64,000 nt of DNA from Ruegeria spongiae (GCF_023502395.1 NZ_JAMFMB010000023.1:1-64000); one strand, 5' to 3'; counted from the first letter of the stretch, positions 39,722 through 52,300 are shown. Notes: generated from the sequence alone by a model not told the origin. Made by a program: numbers and translations.

Positions 39722-42700
39722 GCGATTTTCTTGATCGAATAAGCCAGTTTTCTCAGAAGAAACTGACCCTGCTCGCGGCGCAACTCCGCGATCGGGTCGA
39801 AGCGCTGGAAACCCGTGACAAGATTGCGATCGTCGGGGTTGGATGCCGCTTCCCAGGCGGAATCGATAGTCCTGAAAACTACTGGGATGTGCTGATGGCT
39901 CAGCGCGACGTGATCTCCGAGGTGCCGACCGACCGGTGGGACGTGAACGCGCTTTATGACCCTGATCCGGAGCGGGCAGGAAAGATCACGACGCGGTTCG
40001 GGGGATGGCTCGACGACGTCGACCGTTTCGATCCGAAATTCTTCTCAATTTCACCGCGCGAGGCTCAAAGTCTGGATCCTCAACAACGCTTGCTCATGGA
40101 GGTTACCTGGCGCGCTCTGGAAAATGCCGGCCTTCCGGCGGCCAGCCTGTCAGGGTCCAAAACTGGGGTGTTCTGCGGCATTTCGGGTGTTGATTATCAC
40201 AGCATCTTGCGCGCCGCCGGAACCGAAAATTATGACGCATACATGGCCTCTGGCGTCGCGCACAGTGTCGCCTCGGGCCGGCTTTCCTATTTCCTGGGCG
40301 TGCATGGCCCCAGCCTCTCGATCGACACCGCTTGCTCGTCTTCTCTGGTCGCCATTCACGAAGCGGTCCAGAGCCTCCGCAGACGTGAATGCGACGTCGC
40401 GCTGGCCGGAGGCAGCAACCTGATCTTAACGCCCGAAACCACCATCGCACTGTCACGAGCGCAGATGATGGCGCCGGACGGGCGGTGCAAAACCTTCGAC
40501 GCGCGTGCAAACGGATTCGTCCGCAGCGAAGGCTGCGGCATGATCGTACTCAAGCGTCTTTCCGACGCGCAAAACGACAATGATCCGATCATCGCCGTCA
40601 TTCGTGGATCTGCGATCAACCAGGATGGGCGCAGCAACGGGTTGACCGCACCGAACGGTGTCGCGCAGGAGGCCGTCTTGCGGGCAGCACTGAAGGACGC
40701 GAGTGTTGGGCCCGGCGATATCGGCTTTGTCGAGGCGCACGGAACCGGCACCGCATTGGGAGATCCAATCGAAGTGCACGCACTGGGTGCCGCGCTATGC
40801 TCTGATCGCGGTAGTTCAGCCCCTCTGCGGATTGGGTCGGTGAAGTCTTCGATCGGACATCTGGAAGCCGCTGCAGGTGTTGCAAGCCTGATCAAGGTGG
40901 CGCTATCGGTCCATCACGGCCGTCTGCCCGGGCAGGCCAATCTCGAAACGCTGAACCCGCTGATCCAGTGGGATCGGCTGAATTTGGAGCCGCAGCACAA
41001 GACAGGACCCTGGCCCGAAGCGACTACAGCAATGGCCGGTGTCAGTTCGTTCGGCTTCAGCGGCACCAACGTGCATATGATCCTTGAAAAGGCACCCAAG
41101 CCACCGGAAATACAAACGCCAACCGAACGCGGAACGCACCTCTTGACGGTATCCGCCCGTTCATCCGAGGCCCTGGTAGAACTCAAATCGTTGCGCGCGG
41201 CAGAAGTCACCGGCGCCCTGGAAGTGCCCAACATCGCTTACAGCGCCAACGCTGGGCGCGACCATTTCCCACATCGGTTCGCGACAGTTTCAAAAAACGG
41301 AGTCGAGGCCTATTCAGCCTTGCGCGACACCGGTCCATCAGCAACGGTCTTTTCTGGGACCGCGCCCCGCACCCCCCCCGGATTGGCATTCGTGTTCACC
41401 GGACAGGGATCCCAATATGCCGGGATGTCCAAGGTTCTCTATGATCGCAATCCGGTATTCCGCTCCACGCTGGATCGGTTCGACCGTCTGCTTGCAAACG
41501 AGCTTTCGCAGTCGCTGATTGAAATTCTGCACGGGACTGCCTCCGACATCAACAACACTGCTATGGCGCAACCGGCTTTGCTCGCGGTGGAACTTGCGCT
41601 GGCAGAACTCTGGCAGAGCTGGGGCCTTCGGCCCAAGATGGTGCTGGGGCACAGTCTGGGTGAGTTTGCGGCAGCCTGTGTCGCCGATATTCTTTCCCCT
41701 GAAGACGCCCTGAGACTCGTGGCCGAACGCGGGCGCCTCATGGCCGCAGCGCCGGGGGACGGCGCGATGGTTTCGGTGGTCGCCAACGAGGCGCACATCC
41801 GGGATCGTCTTTCGAAACATCCCGGACGCCTCAGCATTGCCGCCGTGAACGGCCCATCAAACGTGGTGATTTCAGGGGATCGGGCCGTCGTGGACCAATT
41901 TTGTGCGAAACTCGACGCAGACGGGATCCATACAACGGCGTTGCAGGTCTCGCAAGCGTTTCATTCTCCACTCATGGATCCGATTCTGGACCGTTTCGAG
42001 GCATTCGCCGCCAATTTCGATTTTGACAGACCCAAGATTGATCTCATCTCAAACGTCTCTGGCAAACGTGCCGCGCCGCACTCCATCACTGCTCGGTACT
42101 GGCGAGATCATATTCGTTCCACAGTCCGGTTTCAGGATGGTCTGCAAACCGCCAAGGATGCGGGGTGCGATCTGCTTCTCGAAATCGGCCCACACCCGGT
42201 TCTGATGACGATGGCGCAACTGAATTCCGACTCGGATGGCCCCGAATGGGTGGCGTCACTATGCCGGGGTGAAGATGATGAAACCCGGATGCTCGCTGCG
42301 CTTGCGCAACTCTACGTTAAAGGCGCCGAGGTGAATTGGCAGTCGTTTGATGCGCCATGGAACCGCAGCATCGTGCCGGTTGCAGGACATCCTTTTCAGC
42401 GCGACAGGTATTGGGTTGAGGAGCCCAGCAAACCTGAACTGGCGCAACCTGCCTCGACAAGCTTTCCCGGAAGGAAGATCAGCCAGTCGATCAGCGACGA
42501 TGTCCTGCTTGAGATGCAGTTCAACCTCACTCAGATGAGCTGGATCAGGGATCATCGCATCCATGGGGGCCTAGCCGTTCCCTCGCCGGTTTTCATGTCC
42601 TGGGCTCTTCAGGTTGGCCGGGATGTTCTCGGGAGTGAGACCGCGACGCTCGAGCAATTCACTATGCACCGGCCTCTGCATCTTGAGGAAGATCACTCTG

Positions 42701-45700
42701 TCATTGTGCAGTTCGCCATGGCGCGCGCTAAGAATGGCGCACATGCCTTCACGATCTCAGCACAGCGGGACGCCGACACCTGGACGCGGCTCTGCGAAGG
42801 ACGGATACTGACCTCGACCAGCCCTGCCGACATGATCGCACTGGAAGCGCTTCGCACGCGGCTCAGCCACCGCGTCGATGTCGCGGAATTCTATTCAGCG
42901 CTGGACGGCCTGGGCCTAGCGTTCGGTCCGGGATTTCGCGGCGCAACCGAGATTTTCGAAGGCAAGGGGCAAGCGCTCGCACGTGTCGAGCGCCCCGATG
43001 TGATTACCGCACAGGCCTCTGGACTGTTGGTTCACCCGGCCCTTCTTGACTCAAGCCTGCACGTAATCGCTGCGGCTCTGTCGATGGGATCACTCGAGAA
43101 CCCGTACCTTTTGCTGTCCGTCAGCAGAATCGAATCCCTGGCCCCGCTGCCAGACCGGTTTTGGTGCCACGTATCGGTGGACAAACCGGATACGATCGGT
43201 CAGCGCGATGCCTTCGTCGCGCAGTTGCAACTGATTGACGATGCCGGTCAGGTCCTGATGCGGTTTCGTGACATCAGCCTGAGGCGGGTAAGTCGTCAGG
43301 ATTTCGCAGCTGTCGATCTACCGCCAGAGGTTTCAGGCATCATTCACGAGGTCATCTGGAACAGGGAATCACCGCAGCTCACCCCCGGCGAACTGGCCGA
43401 ACTGATTTTGCCGAACCTGGACAAGATGGCGCGCGAAAACGGGCTTTACGACACTTATCCCACATTTCAGAAACGCCTCGATCAACTCTGCTCGGCCTAT
43501 ATCATCAATGCGCTGAAGTCCCTTGGGCTTCGCTTTGTGGTCGACGAGGTTCTGGTTGCGGAAAACATGATGCGTGACCTGACGGTGCTACCGGCGCATC
43601 GCAGACTGTTGGTCAGGATGTTACAGATATTAGGCGAAGATGGGGTTCTCGCTGAACTTCCAGGCGGGTGGCGTGTACTCAGATCCCCTGAGCCGACCGA
43701 TGCGGAGAACTTGTGTCGCGATCTGCTCTCCGAGTTTCCGGGCTGCGAACCGAAAATCTCAGTGACCGCCCGATGCGCGCGCGAATTGGCGTCCGTTCTG
43801 TCGGGCGCTGTCGACCCGCTTACGCTTCTGTTCCCGGAAGGGTCGCTTGCGCAAACGGAAAAACTTTATTCCGACGTGGCCCCTGCAAGAACCTACAACG
43901 CGGCGATTGCGGGTCTGGTCGCTCAGGTCTCACGACGCACGCCCGACGCCAGGCGCCTTCGCATTCTGGAGATTGGAGCGGGAACAGGCAGCGCAACAGC
44001 TGGAATCCTCGAAGGATTGGGAGAACGCAGCTATGACTATCTTTTTACCGATATCTCACCCCTGTTTCTGAACGCTGCGCGACAGCGATTCAGAGATTTG
44101 TCCAACGTCAGGTTTGCAGCACTCGATATCAGTCAGGATCCGCTTGAACAGGGCCTGGACAAGTCAGGTTTTGATGTCGTGATCGCGGGCAATGTGGTGC
44201 ATGCCACCAAGGATGTCTCCCGGACGCTGGGGAATGTTGCAAGCCTGATGGCCCCCAACGGCAAGTTGATTCTTTTGGAGGGCACCGCCCCGCAACGCTT
44301 TGGCGATTTGACCGTTGGCATGCTGGATGGATGGTGGGCCTACACCGACACCAATTTGCGATCCTATGCCCTGATGCCTAGGGACAGCTGGATTTCCACC
44401 CTGCATGAATGCGGCTTCGAAGACGCCATCGCGCTCCCGGGTTCGGACGCGCGGGGAACCTTGCAGGAACAGGCCATATTCATCGCGAACTGGCCCGCCA
44501 AGCGGCAATTGCTGGGCTACTCTCTGATCGTAGGCGAGGGAAAATTCGCTGCGAAGCTGGCCGACCAGATCAAGGCCAGCGGCGCGAGCGTTGTCTCAGT
44601 CCCTGCAAACCCAGTAAAAATCGCACAGTCCTTGAACGCTCAGGATTTTGACCGGATCGTTTTTCTTGGCGCGATGAATACCGTACTCTCGGATGATATG
44701 CCCGTCGATCAGATCTCCGCCGACCAAAAAATAGTTCTGAACGGTGCTCTGGAACTTGTTCAAGCCGTTGCGCGACTGAAACATCCACCAAAGGAACTGG
44801 TTTTCGTCACGGAGGGTGGACAGGCGACCCATACCGGAGAAAATGCAAACCCTGCGCAGGCAACGCTTTGGGGATTTGCCCACACCGTGGCGATGGAAAA
44901 TCCCGAATTGAAGTGCCGACGCATTGATTTGCAGGCTGGGAAAGTGTCTGTCGCGCATCTTGTGACCGAACTCATGCGGCAGGACGGCGAAACCCAGGTG
45001 GCAATACGAGAGGGCCAAAGGCTGCTGCGCCGCCTGCGCAACTGTGGTTCGGACTTGTCGCCGTCAAAACCCGAATTCCCCTCGGATGAGACGGTCCTGA
45101 TCACCGGAGGCCTCAACGGGCTGGGCCTTCTTGTTGCGGAATGGACTGTCGAGCACGGCGCGCGCGATGTGGCACTCCTTGGCAGGAGCAGCCCCTCTTC
45201 CGCAACCGAAAGCGCAATCGTCCGGATGCGTGATGCCGGTGCTGAAGTTTCCGTCCTAAAGGCCGACATCGGCAAAGAAGAAGAATTGAAAATTGCCCTT
45301 GATCAGATCGCGGCTCTGCCGCCGGTCAAAACTGTCATTCACGCGGCTGGTGCGCTTGATGACGGTGCGCTGTTATCGCTGGACTGGCCAAAATTCGAGA
45401 CAGTGCTCAACGCAAAATTACGAGGAAGCTGGTTACTGCACAGCCAACTTCCGGATTTGAGGAACTTCGTGATGTTCTCATCTGGTGCATCGCTTGCAGG
45501 ATCGGCCGGACAAGCAAACCATGCGTCAGCCAATGCATTTGAGGATGCATTGGCGTGGTATCTGCGCGCGAAAGGTCATTCCGCGCTCACCATCAATTGG
45601 GGCCTGTGGGGTGATGTCGGCGCGGGTGCCGAGATCGGCGTTGGCAAGGATGCGGATGTCCTGCAAAAAATCGACCCGATGATCGGGCTTGCCGCTCTTG

Positions 45701-46305
45701 GGGCTGCGATGTCGGCATCTTCGAACAAGCAACGCCCGCAGCTCGCAATCCTTGATGCCGACTGGCAACAACTTGCACACGGTACGCACGCAAATGCCGT
45801 ATTTTTTTCCGGGATGGCAGGCGCGGTTCACAGGCCAGCGGCGTCCGAACCCGCTCAGGTAAAGGCCGTGCAGCAATTGCGCGAACAACTGTCCCGGACA
45901 CCGGCAAACCGACGGCGCGCAGTGCTTCTCGACGCTATCCGCACCCATGCCCGCGCAGTGCTCGGTCTTGCACCAGAAGATGTGGTTGAAGCGCATGAGC
46001 CGCTGAACCAGTTGGGTTTGGACAGTCTGATGGCTGTACAGCTAAGAAACATTCTCAGCGATGCCGCAGGGCTACCCCTGCCCGCTACAGTCATATTTGA
46101 TCACCCGACCATCGCTACGCTCACGGATTTTCTGTTGGAGCAACTCGATGTTAAGGACGCCGATGAAATGACCGGGGCAGCCGTCTTTGAAACCGGGCCC
46201 CGGGGTGAACCCGCTGGTACGGAAACCTCAGACATGACCGAAGAAGAACTCGCTCAGCACCTGTTGCGAGAACTGGATCGCCTGGATCAAGGACATAACC
46301 AATGA
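39718..46305 (+). CDS. PKS module 5: KS-AT-DH-cMT-KR-ACP
   Basis: Module of 2195 residues, ATG overlapping the preceding stop behind AGGGAGAACC. N-terminal docking helices (about 5-35); KS (Cys206 in DTACSSS); AT (GHSLGEF near 646; QAFHS 746-750, a minor variant of the malonyl motif); DH (His946 in HRIHGGLAVP; LDSSLH); C-methyltransferase (LEIGAGTGSAT near 1417); KR (ITGGLNGLG near 1794; LDD after HAAG, so B-type; catalytic Tyr position is His1935 in ANHASANAF); ACP (GLDSLMA near 2103). No ER, so an alpha-methyl-alpha,beta-unsaturated intermediate is expected. The C-terminal MTEEELAQHLL is again of the acidic docking type. Confidence 0.95.
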   Translation: MSDFLDRISQFSQKKLTLLAAQLRDRVEALETRDKIAIVGVGCRFPGGIDSPENYWDVLMAQRDVISEVPTDRWDVNALYDPDPERAGKITTRFGGWLDDVDRFDPKFFSISPREAQSLDPQQRLLMEVTWRALENAGLPAASLSGSKTGVFCGISGVDYHSILRAAGTENYDAYMASGVAHSVASGRLSYFLGVHGPSLSIDTACSSSLVAIHEAVQSLRRRECDVALAGGSNLILTPETTIALSRAQMMAPDGRCKTFDARANGFVRSEGCGMIVLKRLSDAQNDNDPIIAVIRGSAINQDGRSNGLTAPNGVAQEAVLRAALKDASVGPGDIGFVEAHGTGTALGDPIEVHALGAALCSDRGSSAPLRIGSVKSSIGHLEAAAGVASLIKVALSVHHGRLPGQANLETLNPLIQWDRLNLEPQHKTGPWPEATTAMAGVSSFGFSGTNVHMILEKAPKPPEIQTPTERGTHLLTVSARSSEALVELKSLRAAEVTGALEVPNIAYSANAGRDHFPHRFATVSKNGVEAYSALRDTGPSATVFSGTAPRTPPGLAFVFTGQGSQYAGMSKVLYDRNPVFRSTLDRFDRLLANELSQSLIEILHGTASDINNTAMAQPALLAVELALAELWQSWGLRPKMVLGHSLGEFAAACVADILSPEDALRLVAERGRLMAAAPGDGAMVSVVANEAHIRDRLSKHPGRLSIAAVNGPSNVVISGDRAVVDQFCAKLDADGIHTTALQVSQAFHSPLMDPILDRFEAFAANFDFDRPKIDLISNVSGKRAAPHSITARYWRDHIRSTVRFQDGLQTAKDAGCDLLLEIGPHPVLMTMAQLNSDSDGPEWVASLCRGEDDETRMLAALAQLYVKGAEVNWQSFDAPWNRSIVPVAGHPFQRDRYWVEEPSKPELAQPASTSFPGRKISQSISDDVLLEMQFNLTQMSWIRDHRIHGGLAVPSPVFMSWALQVGRDVLGSETATLEQFTMHRPLHLEEDHSVIVQFAMARAKNGAHAFTISAQRDADTWTRLCEGRILTSTSPADMIALEALRTRLSHRVDVAEFYSALDGLGLAFGPGFRGATEIFEGKGQALARVERPDVITAQASGLLVHPALLDSSLHVIAAALSMGSLENPYLLLSVSRIESLAPLPDRFWCHVSVDKPDTIGQRDAFVAQLQLIDDAGQVLMRFRDISLRRVSRQDFAAVDLPPEVSGIIHEVIWNRESPQLTPGELAELILPNLDKMARENGLYDTYPTFQKRLDQLCSAYIINALKSLGLRFVVDEVLVAENMMRDLTVLPAHRRLLVRMLQILGEDGVLAELPGGWRVLRSPEPTDAENLCRDLLSEFPGCEPKISVTARCARELASVLSGAVDPLTLLFPEGSLAQTEKLYSDVAPARTYNAAIAGLVAQVSRRTPDARRLRILEIGAGTGSATAGILEGLGERSYDYLFTDISPLFLNAARQRFRDLSNVRFAALDISQDPLEQGLDKSGFDVVIAGNVVHATKDVSRTLGNVASLMAPNGKLILLEGTAPQRFGDLTVGMLDGWWAYTDTNLRSYALMPRDSWISTLHECGFEDAIALPGSDARGTLQEQAIFIANWPAKRQLLGYSLIVGEGKFAAKLADQIKASGASVVSVPANPVKIAQSLNAQDFDRIVFLGAMNTVLSDDMPVDQISADQKIVLNGALELVQAVARLKHPPKELVFVTEGGQATHTGENANPAQATLWGFAHTVAMENPELKCRRIDLQAGKVSVAHLVTELMRQDGETQVAIREGQRLLRRLRNCGSDLSPSKPEFPSDETVLITGGLNGLGLLVAEWTVEHGARDVALLGRSSPSSATESAIVRMRDAGAEVSVLKADIGKEEELKIALDQIAALPPVKTVIHAAGALDDGALLSLDWPKFETVLNAKLRGSWLLHSQLPDLRNFVMFSSGASLAGSAGQANHASANAFEDALAWYLRAKGHSALTINWGLWGDVGAGAEIGVGKDADVLQKIDPMIGLAALGAAMSASSNKQRPQLAILDADWQQLAHGTHANAVFFSGMAGAVHRPAASEPAQVKAVQQLREQLSRTPANRRRAVLLDAIRTHARAVLGLAPEDVVEAHEPLNQLGLDSLMAVQLRNILSDAAGLPLPATVIFDHPTIATLTDFLLEQLDVKDADEMTGAAVFETGPRGEPAGTETSDMTEEELAQHLLRELDRLDQGHNQ

Positions 46306-49300
46306 CCGATCGTCCTACCCCCGATACCTATGCTCTGTTGCGTCGCTCGGCCGACACGATAAAGCGGCTGGAAGAGCAGCTCGCAAAGGCGCAATCCAGC
46401 GCCCACGAGCCAATCGCGATCATCGGCATCGGCTGCCGCTTTCCAGGCGGTGCGAATACGCCCGAAAAACTTTGGTCGCTGGTTGAGCAGGGTCAGGATG
46501 CCGTCACCGAAGTCCCCAAAGAGCGTTGGGATCTCGACGAAGTCTATGACCCGGACCCGGACGCGCCCGGCAAAGCATATACGCGCTGCGGCGGTTTTCT
46601 TGATCAGGTCGACAGTTTCGATGCTGCGTTCTTCGGCATAACGCCGCGCGAGGCGGTAAATCTCGATCCCCAGCAACGGTTGCTATTGGAGGTGTCTTGG
46701 GAAGCTCTGGAACATGCAGGGATCGCGCCGTCTTCGATATCGGGAACCCAGACCGGCGTATATGTTGGTCTCACCACACATGATTATGCGATTATGGCGG
46801 CGGCGGCGCATGATCATCTGACGGCTGACGCCTATTCCGCATCCGGATCGTCACATTCAATTGCCGCTGGTCGATTGTCTTATTTCTTTGGTCTTCACGG
46901 GCCCAGTTTTGCCGTTGATACCGCGTGTTCGGCCTCGATCGTGTCGGTGCATTCGGCGGTCCAGGCGTTACGCAGCGGCGAGGTTGATCTTGCGCTGGCA
47001 GGTGGTGTGACGCTGACGCTCTCCGAGTTCGGCGCAATTTTAACTTCGCGCGCCCGAATGATGTCTTTCGTGGGACGGTGCCAGACCTTCGACGCCGATG
47101 CGGACGGGTATGTTCGCGGCGAGGGATGCGCCATGATTGCATTGAAACGCAAATCGGATGCGCTGCGCGACGGGGATCGCGTTCTGGCATATATTCGGGG
47201 CTCCGCGTTGAACCAGGACGGACGCAGCACCGGGATGACCGCGCCCAACGGGCAGGCCCAAGTCAAGGTCCTGCGCGCCGCGCTGCGCGATGCCGGGGTG
47301 TCTCCTGATGACATCAGCTATGTCGAAGCGCATGGCACCGGAACGTCGTTGGGCGATCCGATCGAAATCAAGGCGCTGGGAGAGGTCTTTGGAAAGCGAT
47401 CTGCCGACGCTCCGCTTCATGTGGCGTCGATCAAGACCAACATCGGCCACACCGAAGGCGCCGCCGGTGTCGCGGGGATCATCAAGACGGTCATGGCGCT
47501 GCAACACAAACAAATCCCGGCGCATCTGCACTTCAACACGCCGAACCCACTGATTCCCTGGGACAACCTGCCAATCGCCATCCCCAGGCAGACGATAAAA
47601 TGGCCCGGCACCAAAGACGTTCCGCGCCGCGCGGGCGTCAGCTCGTTTGGTTTCAGCGGAACCAATGGTCATCTCATTCTGGAAGAAGCGCTCGAGACCC
47701 AAGCCTCGACACCAGCGCCCGCATATTCGGATCCGGTATTGCTCGCTATCTCCGCGCGTAACGAAGCCGCCCTGACCGACTCCGCGACCAACCTGGCAGA
47801 ACATCTGCGACAGCACCCGCACATATCGATCCGTGAGGCTGCCGCAGAACTGGCGTTGGGCCGATCTCATCTGACCGCGCGCACGGCTCTTGTCGTCGCG
47901 GACCGCGACGATGCGCTTGAACAGCTTGACGCCATTTCGGCCGGTCACCGCCCTCACAAAGCGGCATTCGGGTCAGTACCGGGTGGAGAGCCGCCTGAAG
48001 TCGCCTTTCTCTTTTCCGGTCAGGGTGCGCAGTTTGCCGGTATGGGGCGGCAGCTTTATGAAAGCGAGCCGGTCTTTCGAGCGGCGCTGGACCGCTGCGA
48101 CGCGCTTCTTGCCGACAAGCTGGATAAGCCGCTGTTGTCGGTCATTTTTGGCTCTGACGAGGCCATCGATCCATCGCTGCTGAATGATACGGCTTACTCG
48201 CAACCCGCCTTGTTTTCACTTGAATGGTCGTTGTCGGAACTTTGGCGATCCTGGGGGATCGTGCCCGCAGCGGCAGTCGGGCACAGTGTCGGCGAATATA
48301 CCGCCGCCTGCGTTGCGGGTGTCTTCAGCCTGGAAGAAGGGCTGACGCTGATCGCCGAGCGTGGTCGGCTCATGAGCAGCCTGCCGAACGGCGGCGGAAT
48401 GGCCGCCGTTTTTGCTCCCGAGGCGGAGCTGCGCGATCTTCTGGCCAAGCACGAACAGTATAGCTCGATCGCGGCGGTCAACGGCCCGAACAACACAGTG
48501 ATTTCGGGGCGGCTGGATGTTCTGGAACATATCCTGTCTGATCTTGAGCGGCACGAAATTTCTGCCCAGAAGCTGGTTGTTTCGCACGCGTTCCATTCGC
48601 CGCTGATGGATCCGATCCTCGATCAGCTTGAACGCACCGCTTCTCAGATTCAATATAGAGAACCGCAGATTTCACTGGTTTCCAACGTCACTGGCGAGAT
48701 TGCCGATGGGTCTACATATTCGGCAGGATATTGGCGGTGTCACGCCCGTGAGGCAGTGCGGTTTGCCAACGCAATCTCAACGCTGCATCAGGACGGGTTT
48801 GCAGACATTGTCGAGCTTGGCCCTTCCACCACGCTGACTGGGCTGGCGCAACAATGCCCAAACGCCGACAAGGCCAACTGGTTCGCGTCACTGCGCAAGG
48901 GCACCGCAGACCAGACCCAAATGCTGGAAACTGCGGCGAAACTCTATGCGCGCGGTCAAACCCTGAACTGGGCCAACCTGTTTCCGGATTTGTCCAGACC
49001 TGGAGCGCGCGCAGCCCTGCCAACCTACCCCTTCCAGCGCGTGCGCTATTGGCGCGAGACCGCCGCACGCACCCTGCGGTCGACCTCTTCGTCCGGCCAC
49101 CCGTTTATGGGCGAGGCCATTCCAGGCGCAATCACATCCATTTACGGTTCCATCGGCTTGAAATCCACGCCGTGGCTCGGTGATCATCGTCTGTTTGGTG
49201 TGGCACCATTTCCAGCAGCAGGCCTGCTGGACCTTGCCCTCTCAGCCGCCCGAACTGCGGAAGGTCACGACAATGTAGCACTTGAGGATGTTCACATTCT

Positions 49301-52300
49301 CGAAGGTCTAATTTTGCCGGAAAGCGATGACCTGCAGCTACAGATCGTTTTCAAACCCGGAAAGGGCGGCATAAAAACACTCAAGATTTACAGCCAGATC
49401 CATCAACAGAATGCCGGGGCGGAATGGCGGCACAACATGTCGGCGCGGGTTCTGATCAACAAATCTGTACACGCTTCCACTGCCTGCCCCCCTGCGCCAG
49501 CATCGACGCAGACGATCGAACCCGAACAATTTTACACGCTTTTCGAAGATTTAGGCGTCAAATACGGTCCTGCCTTTCAGCCAGTACGTGCAATTCGTCA
49601 CACCGATACCGAAGTCTGGGGTGAGCTTGAATTGTCGAAAGACCTGAACACACGCGGGTTCACAATGCACCCTGCCCTTCTGGATGGGTGTGCCCAGTTG
49701 ATCGCAAGCGTCATGCAGGCAGGCGACGTTTATATGCCGGTCTCGGTCCAAAAGTTCGAAGTGATGGCAGATGTGCCCGAACGGGTCTCTTGTCACGTTG
49801 TCGACACACCTACCGGTGACCCCGATCTTCAACGCTGCAGCCTCACGGTGTTCGCCCCAGACGGCACTCAGATCGCCCAAGTGAGCGATCTGGAATTCCG
49901 GAAAGTCGAGAAGCGGGCACTGATGCAGGTGGTCTCACGACAAGCAACTCAGGACTGGCTGTTTGATGTGCATTGGCAGCCGGTTCCGCTCGGCGATACC
50001 AATAGATCCGAACTGCCGGGACGCTGGCTGATCCTCAGCGACCGGTCCGGTGTCGGGGATCGGCTGGTCCGCAAACTGACCGAAATGGGCGCCGATGTAG
50101 ATCTCGTTCCGCAATCCGACGAAAGCCGGGATCAGTTGCCGCAGATTCTGCAAAAAGCCGATGAGGCAACTGACCCATTGCATGCGGTCGTAAACCTCTG
50201 GCCGCTTGATGAGACAGACGCCCCCGATGTCATCAGCCTGGAGAAGGCACATCGTGACATTCTTGTCCCTGCCCTACACCTAGTGCAATCATTGCCCAGT
50301 CGACCTCGACTCTGCTTCGTGACCCGCGGTACCCAATCCGTCATGGGCGAGGCCCCCAATCTGGCCAGCGCACCGCTCAACGCGTTCGCGGGGGTCGTCG
50401 CCTCGGAAATTCCGCAAGCGCATTGTCTGCGGATAGATCTTGACCCGTCTGAAAACCCGCATGAAGATGACATGCTGTTTCAATGTCTTTGGACTCCGGA
50501 CCGCGAAGATCAGGTCGCAATCCGAGGCGAGACCCGGTTTGCCGCCCGGCTGAAATCGGGTGAAACTGCGGCCATTGCTGAATCCGAGCCGGTATTGCTG
50601 GATGTTATCGAGCGCGGAACACTGGATGGGCTTACGTTTGTTCCATTGATGAGAGCAAAACCGCAGCACGACGAAGTCGAGATCCGGGTCGCGGCGACCG
50701 GGGTGAATTTCCGCGATGTGCTGAACACGCTGGGCATGTATCCGGGTGAACCCGGGTTTCTGGGCAATGAATGCGCGGGTATCGTGACTGCTGTTGGCGA
50801 CGCGACAACCGGCTTTGCCGTGGGCGACGAGGTTGTGGCGATGACCGATCGCTGTTTTGCAACCTACGTAATCGTGCGCTCGACGCTGGTCATCAAGAAG
50901 CCCGCGCATCTGACAATGGCACAAGCTGCGGCAACGCCGGTGGCCTATCTGACGGCGGAGTATGCGCTTTGCCAGCTTGGCACGGTGAAACCAGGCGATC
51001 GGGTTCTGATCCATGCCATCACAGGTGGCGTCGGATCTGCCGCAGCCCATATCGCCCGAAGACAAGGCGCGCGGGTGTTCGGCACGGCGGGCACCGCAGC
51101 AAAACGGGCAGAGGCACTTGCTCAGGGGGCCGAATACGTCGCAGACTCGAGGTCGCTGAGTTTTGTAGATGACATTCAGGCTGCAACGGGCGGCGAAGGC
51201 GTCGATTTCGTTCTGAATTCACTCGCCAACGAGTTCATCCCGGCCAGTCTTTCACTGCTCCGTCCTAGCGGACATTTTGTGGAAATTGGCAAGAATGATG
51301 AGTGGCATAGTGAGAGAGTCGCACAAGAGTTTCCGGGCATCAGCTACGACCAGCTCTATCTTGGTGAGGTCACAGCCACGAACAACCAGCTCATCTGTGG
51401 TATTCTTGAGCGGCTTTTCAGCCAGATTGAAGCTGGCGAGCTTCCACCGCCGGATGTCCGGGCCTGGCCTCTTGAGCAGGCCAAAGAGGCGTTTCGCTTT
51501 ATGGCCCAGGGCTTGCATAGGGGCAAAATCGTTCTGACGCAGACCCGACCGTCTCGCATCCACAGGGACGCAAGCTATCTGGTCACTGGGGGCTTGAAAG
51601 GGATCGGACTGCGAACGGCTCAATGGCTGACAGAGGCGGGCGCGACCAACCTCGTTCTTTTGGGGCGAACCGAACCGGACCAAATTACGCGCTCAATTCT
51701 GGATGATCTGAAGGGTCAGAGCATAACAGTGCTCGTGCGGTCGGTGGACGTGACCGACCAGAACGCCATGGCCGCGTTGATCGCTGAGATCGAAAGAACC
51801 ATGCCGCCAGTGCGCGGCGTGATTCACTGCGCCGGTGTCGTCGAAGATGCAATGCTAGCCGATCAGACATCAGAGACACTTGCGCGGGTCATGGCGCCGA
51901 AAGTGCGCGGCGGATATCTTCTGGACAAGCTGACCAGTCACATGACCCTCGATTTCTTCGTGACCTATGCATCTGGCGCCGGATTGCTCGGCGCCCCCGG
52001 GCAGGCCAATTATGCTGCGGCGAACGGATTTCTTGATGCATTGTCCCATGCCCGCCGCGCCCGCGGACTTCCAGCGCTCAGCGTGGATTGGGGAAGCTGG
52101 TCAGAGATCGGGATGGCGGCCAGGGTTGATGAAACCCATCAACGAAGATGGGCAGAGATGGGTCTCGCCATGATCGACCCGGATGCCGGCGTCCACATGT
52201 TGGAACACGCCCTTTTCGGCGCGACCTCTGCACAGGTCGCGATCCTTCCGATCACCAGAGACCGGCTGCCCCCCGACGCAAGACCCCTGCTGAGTGACCT

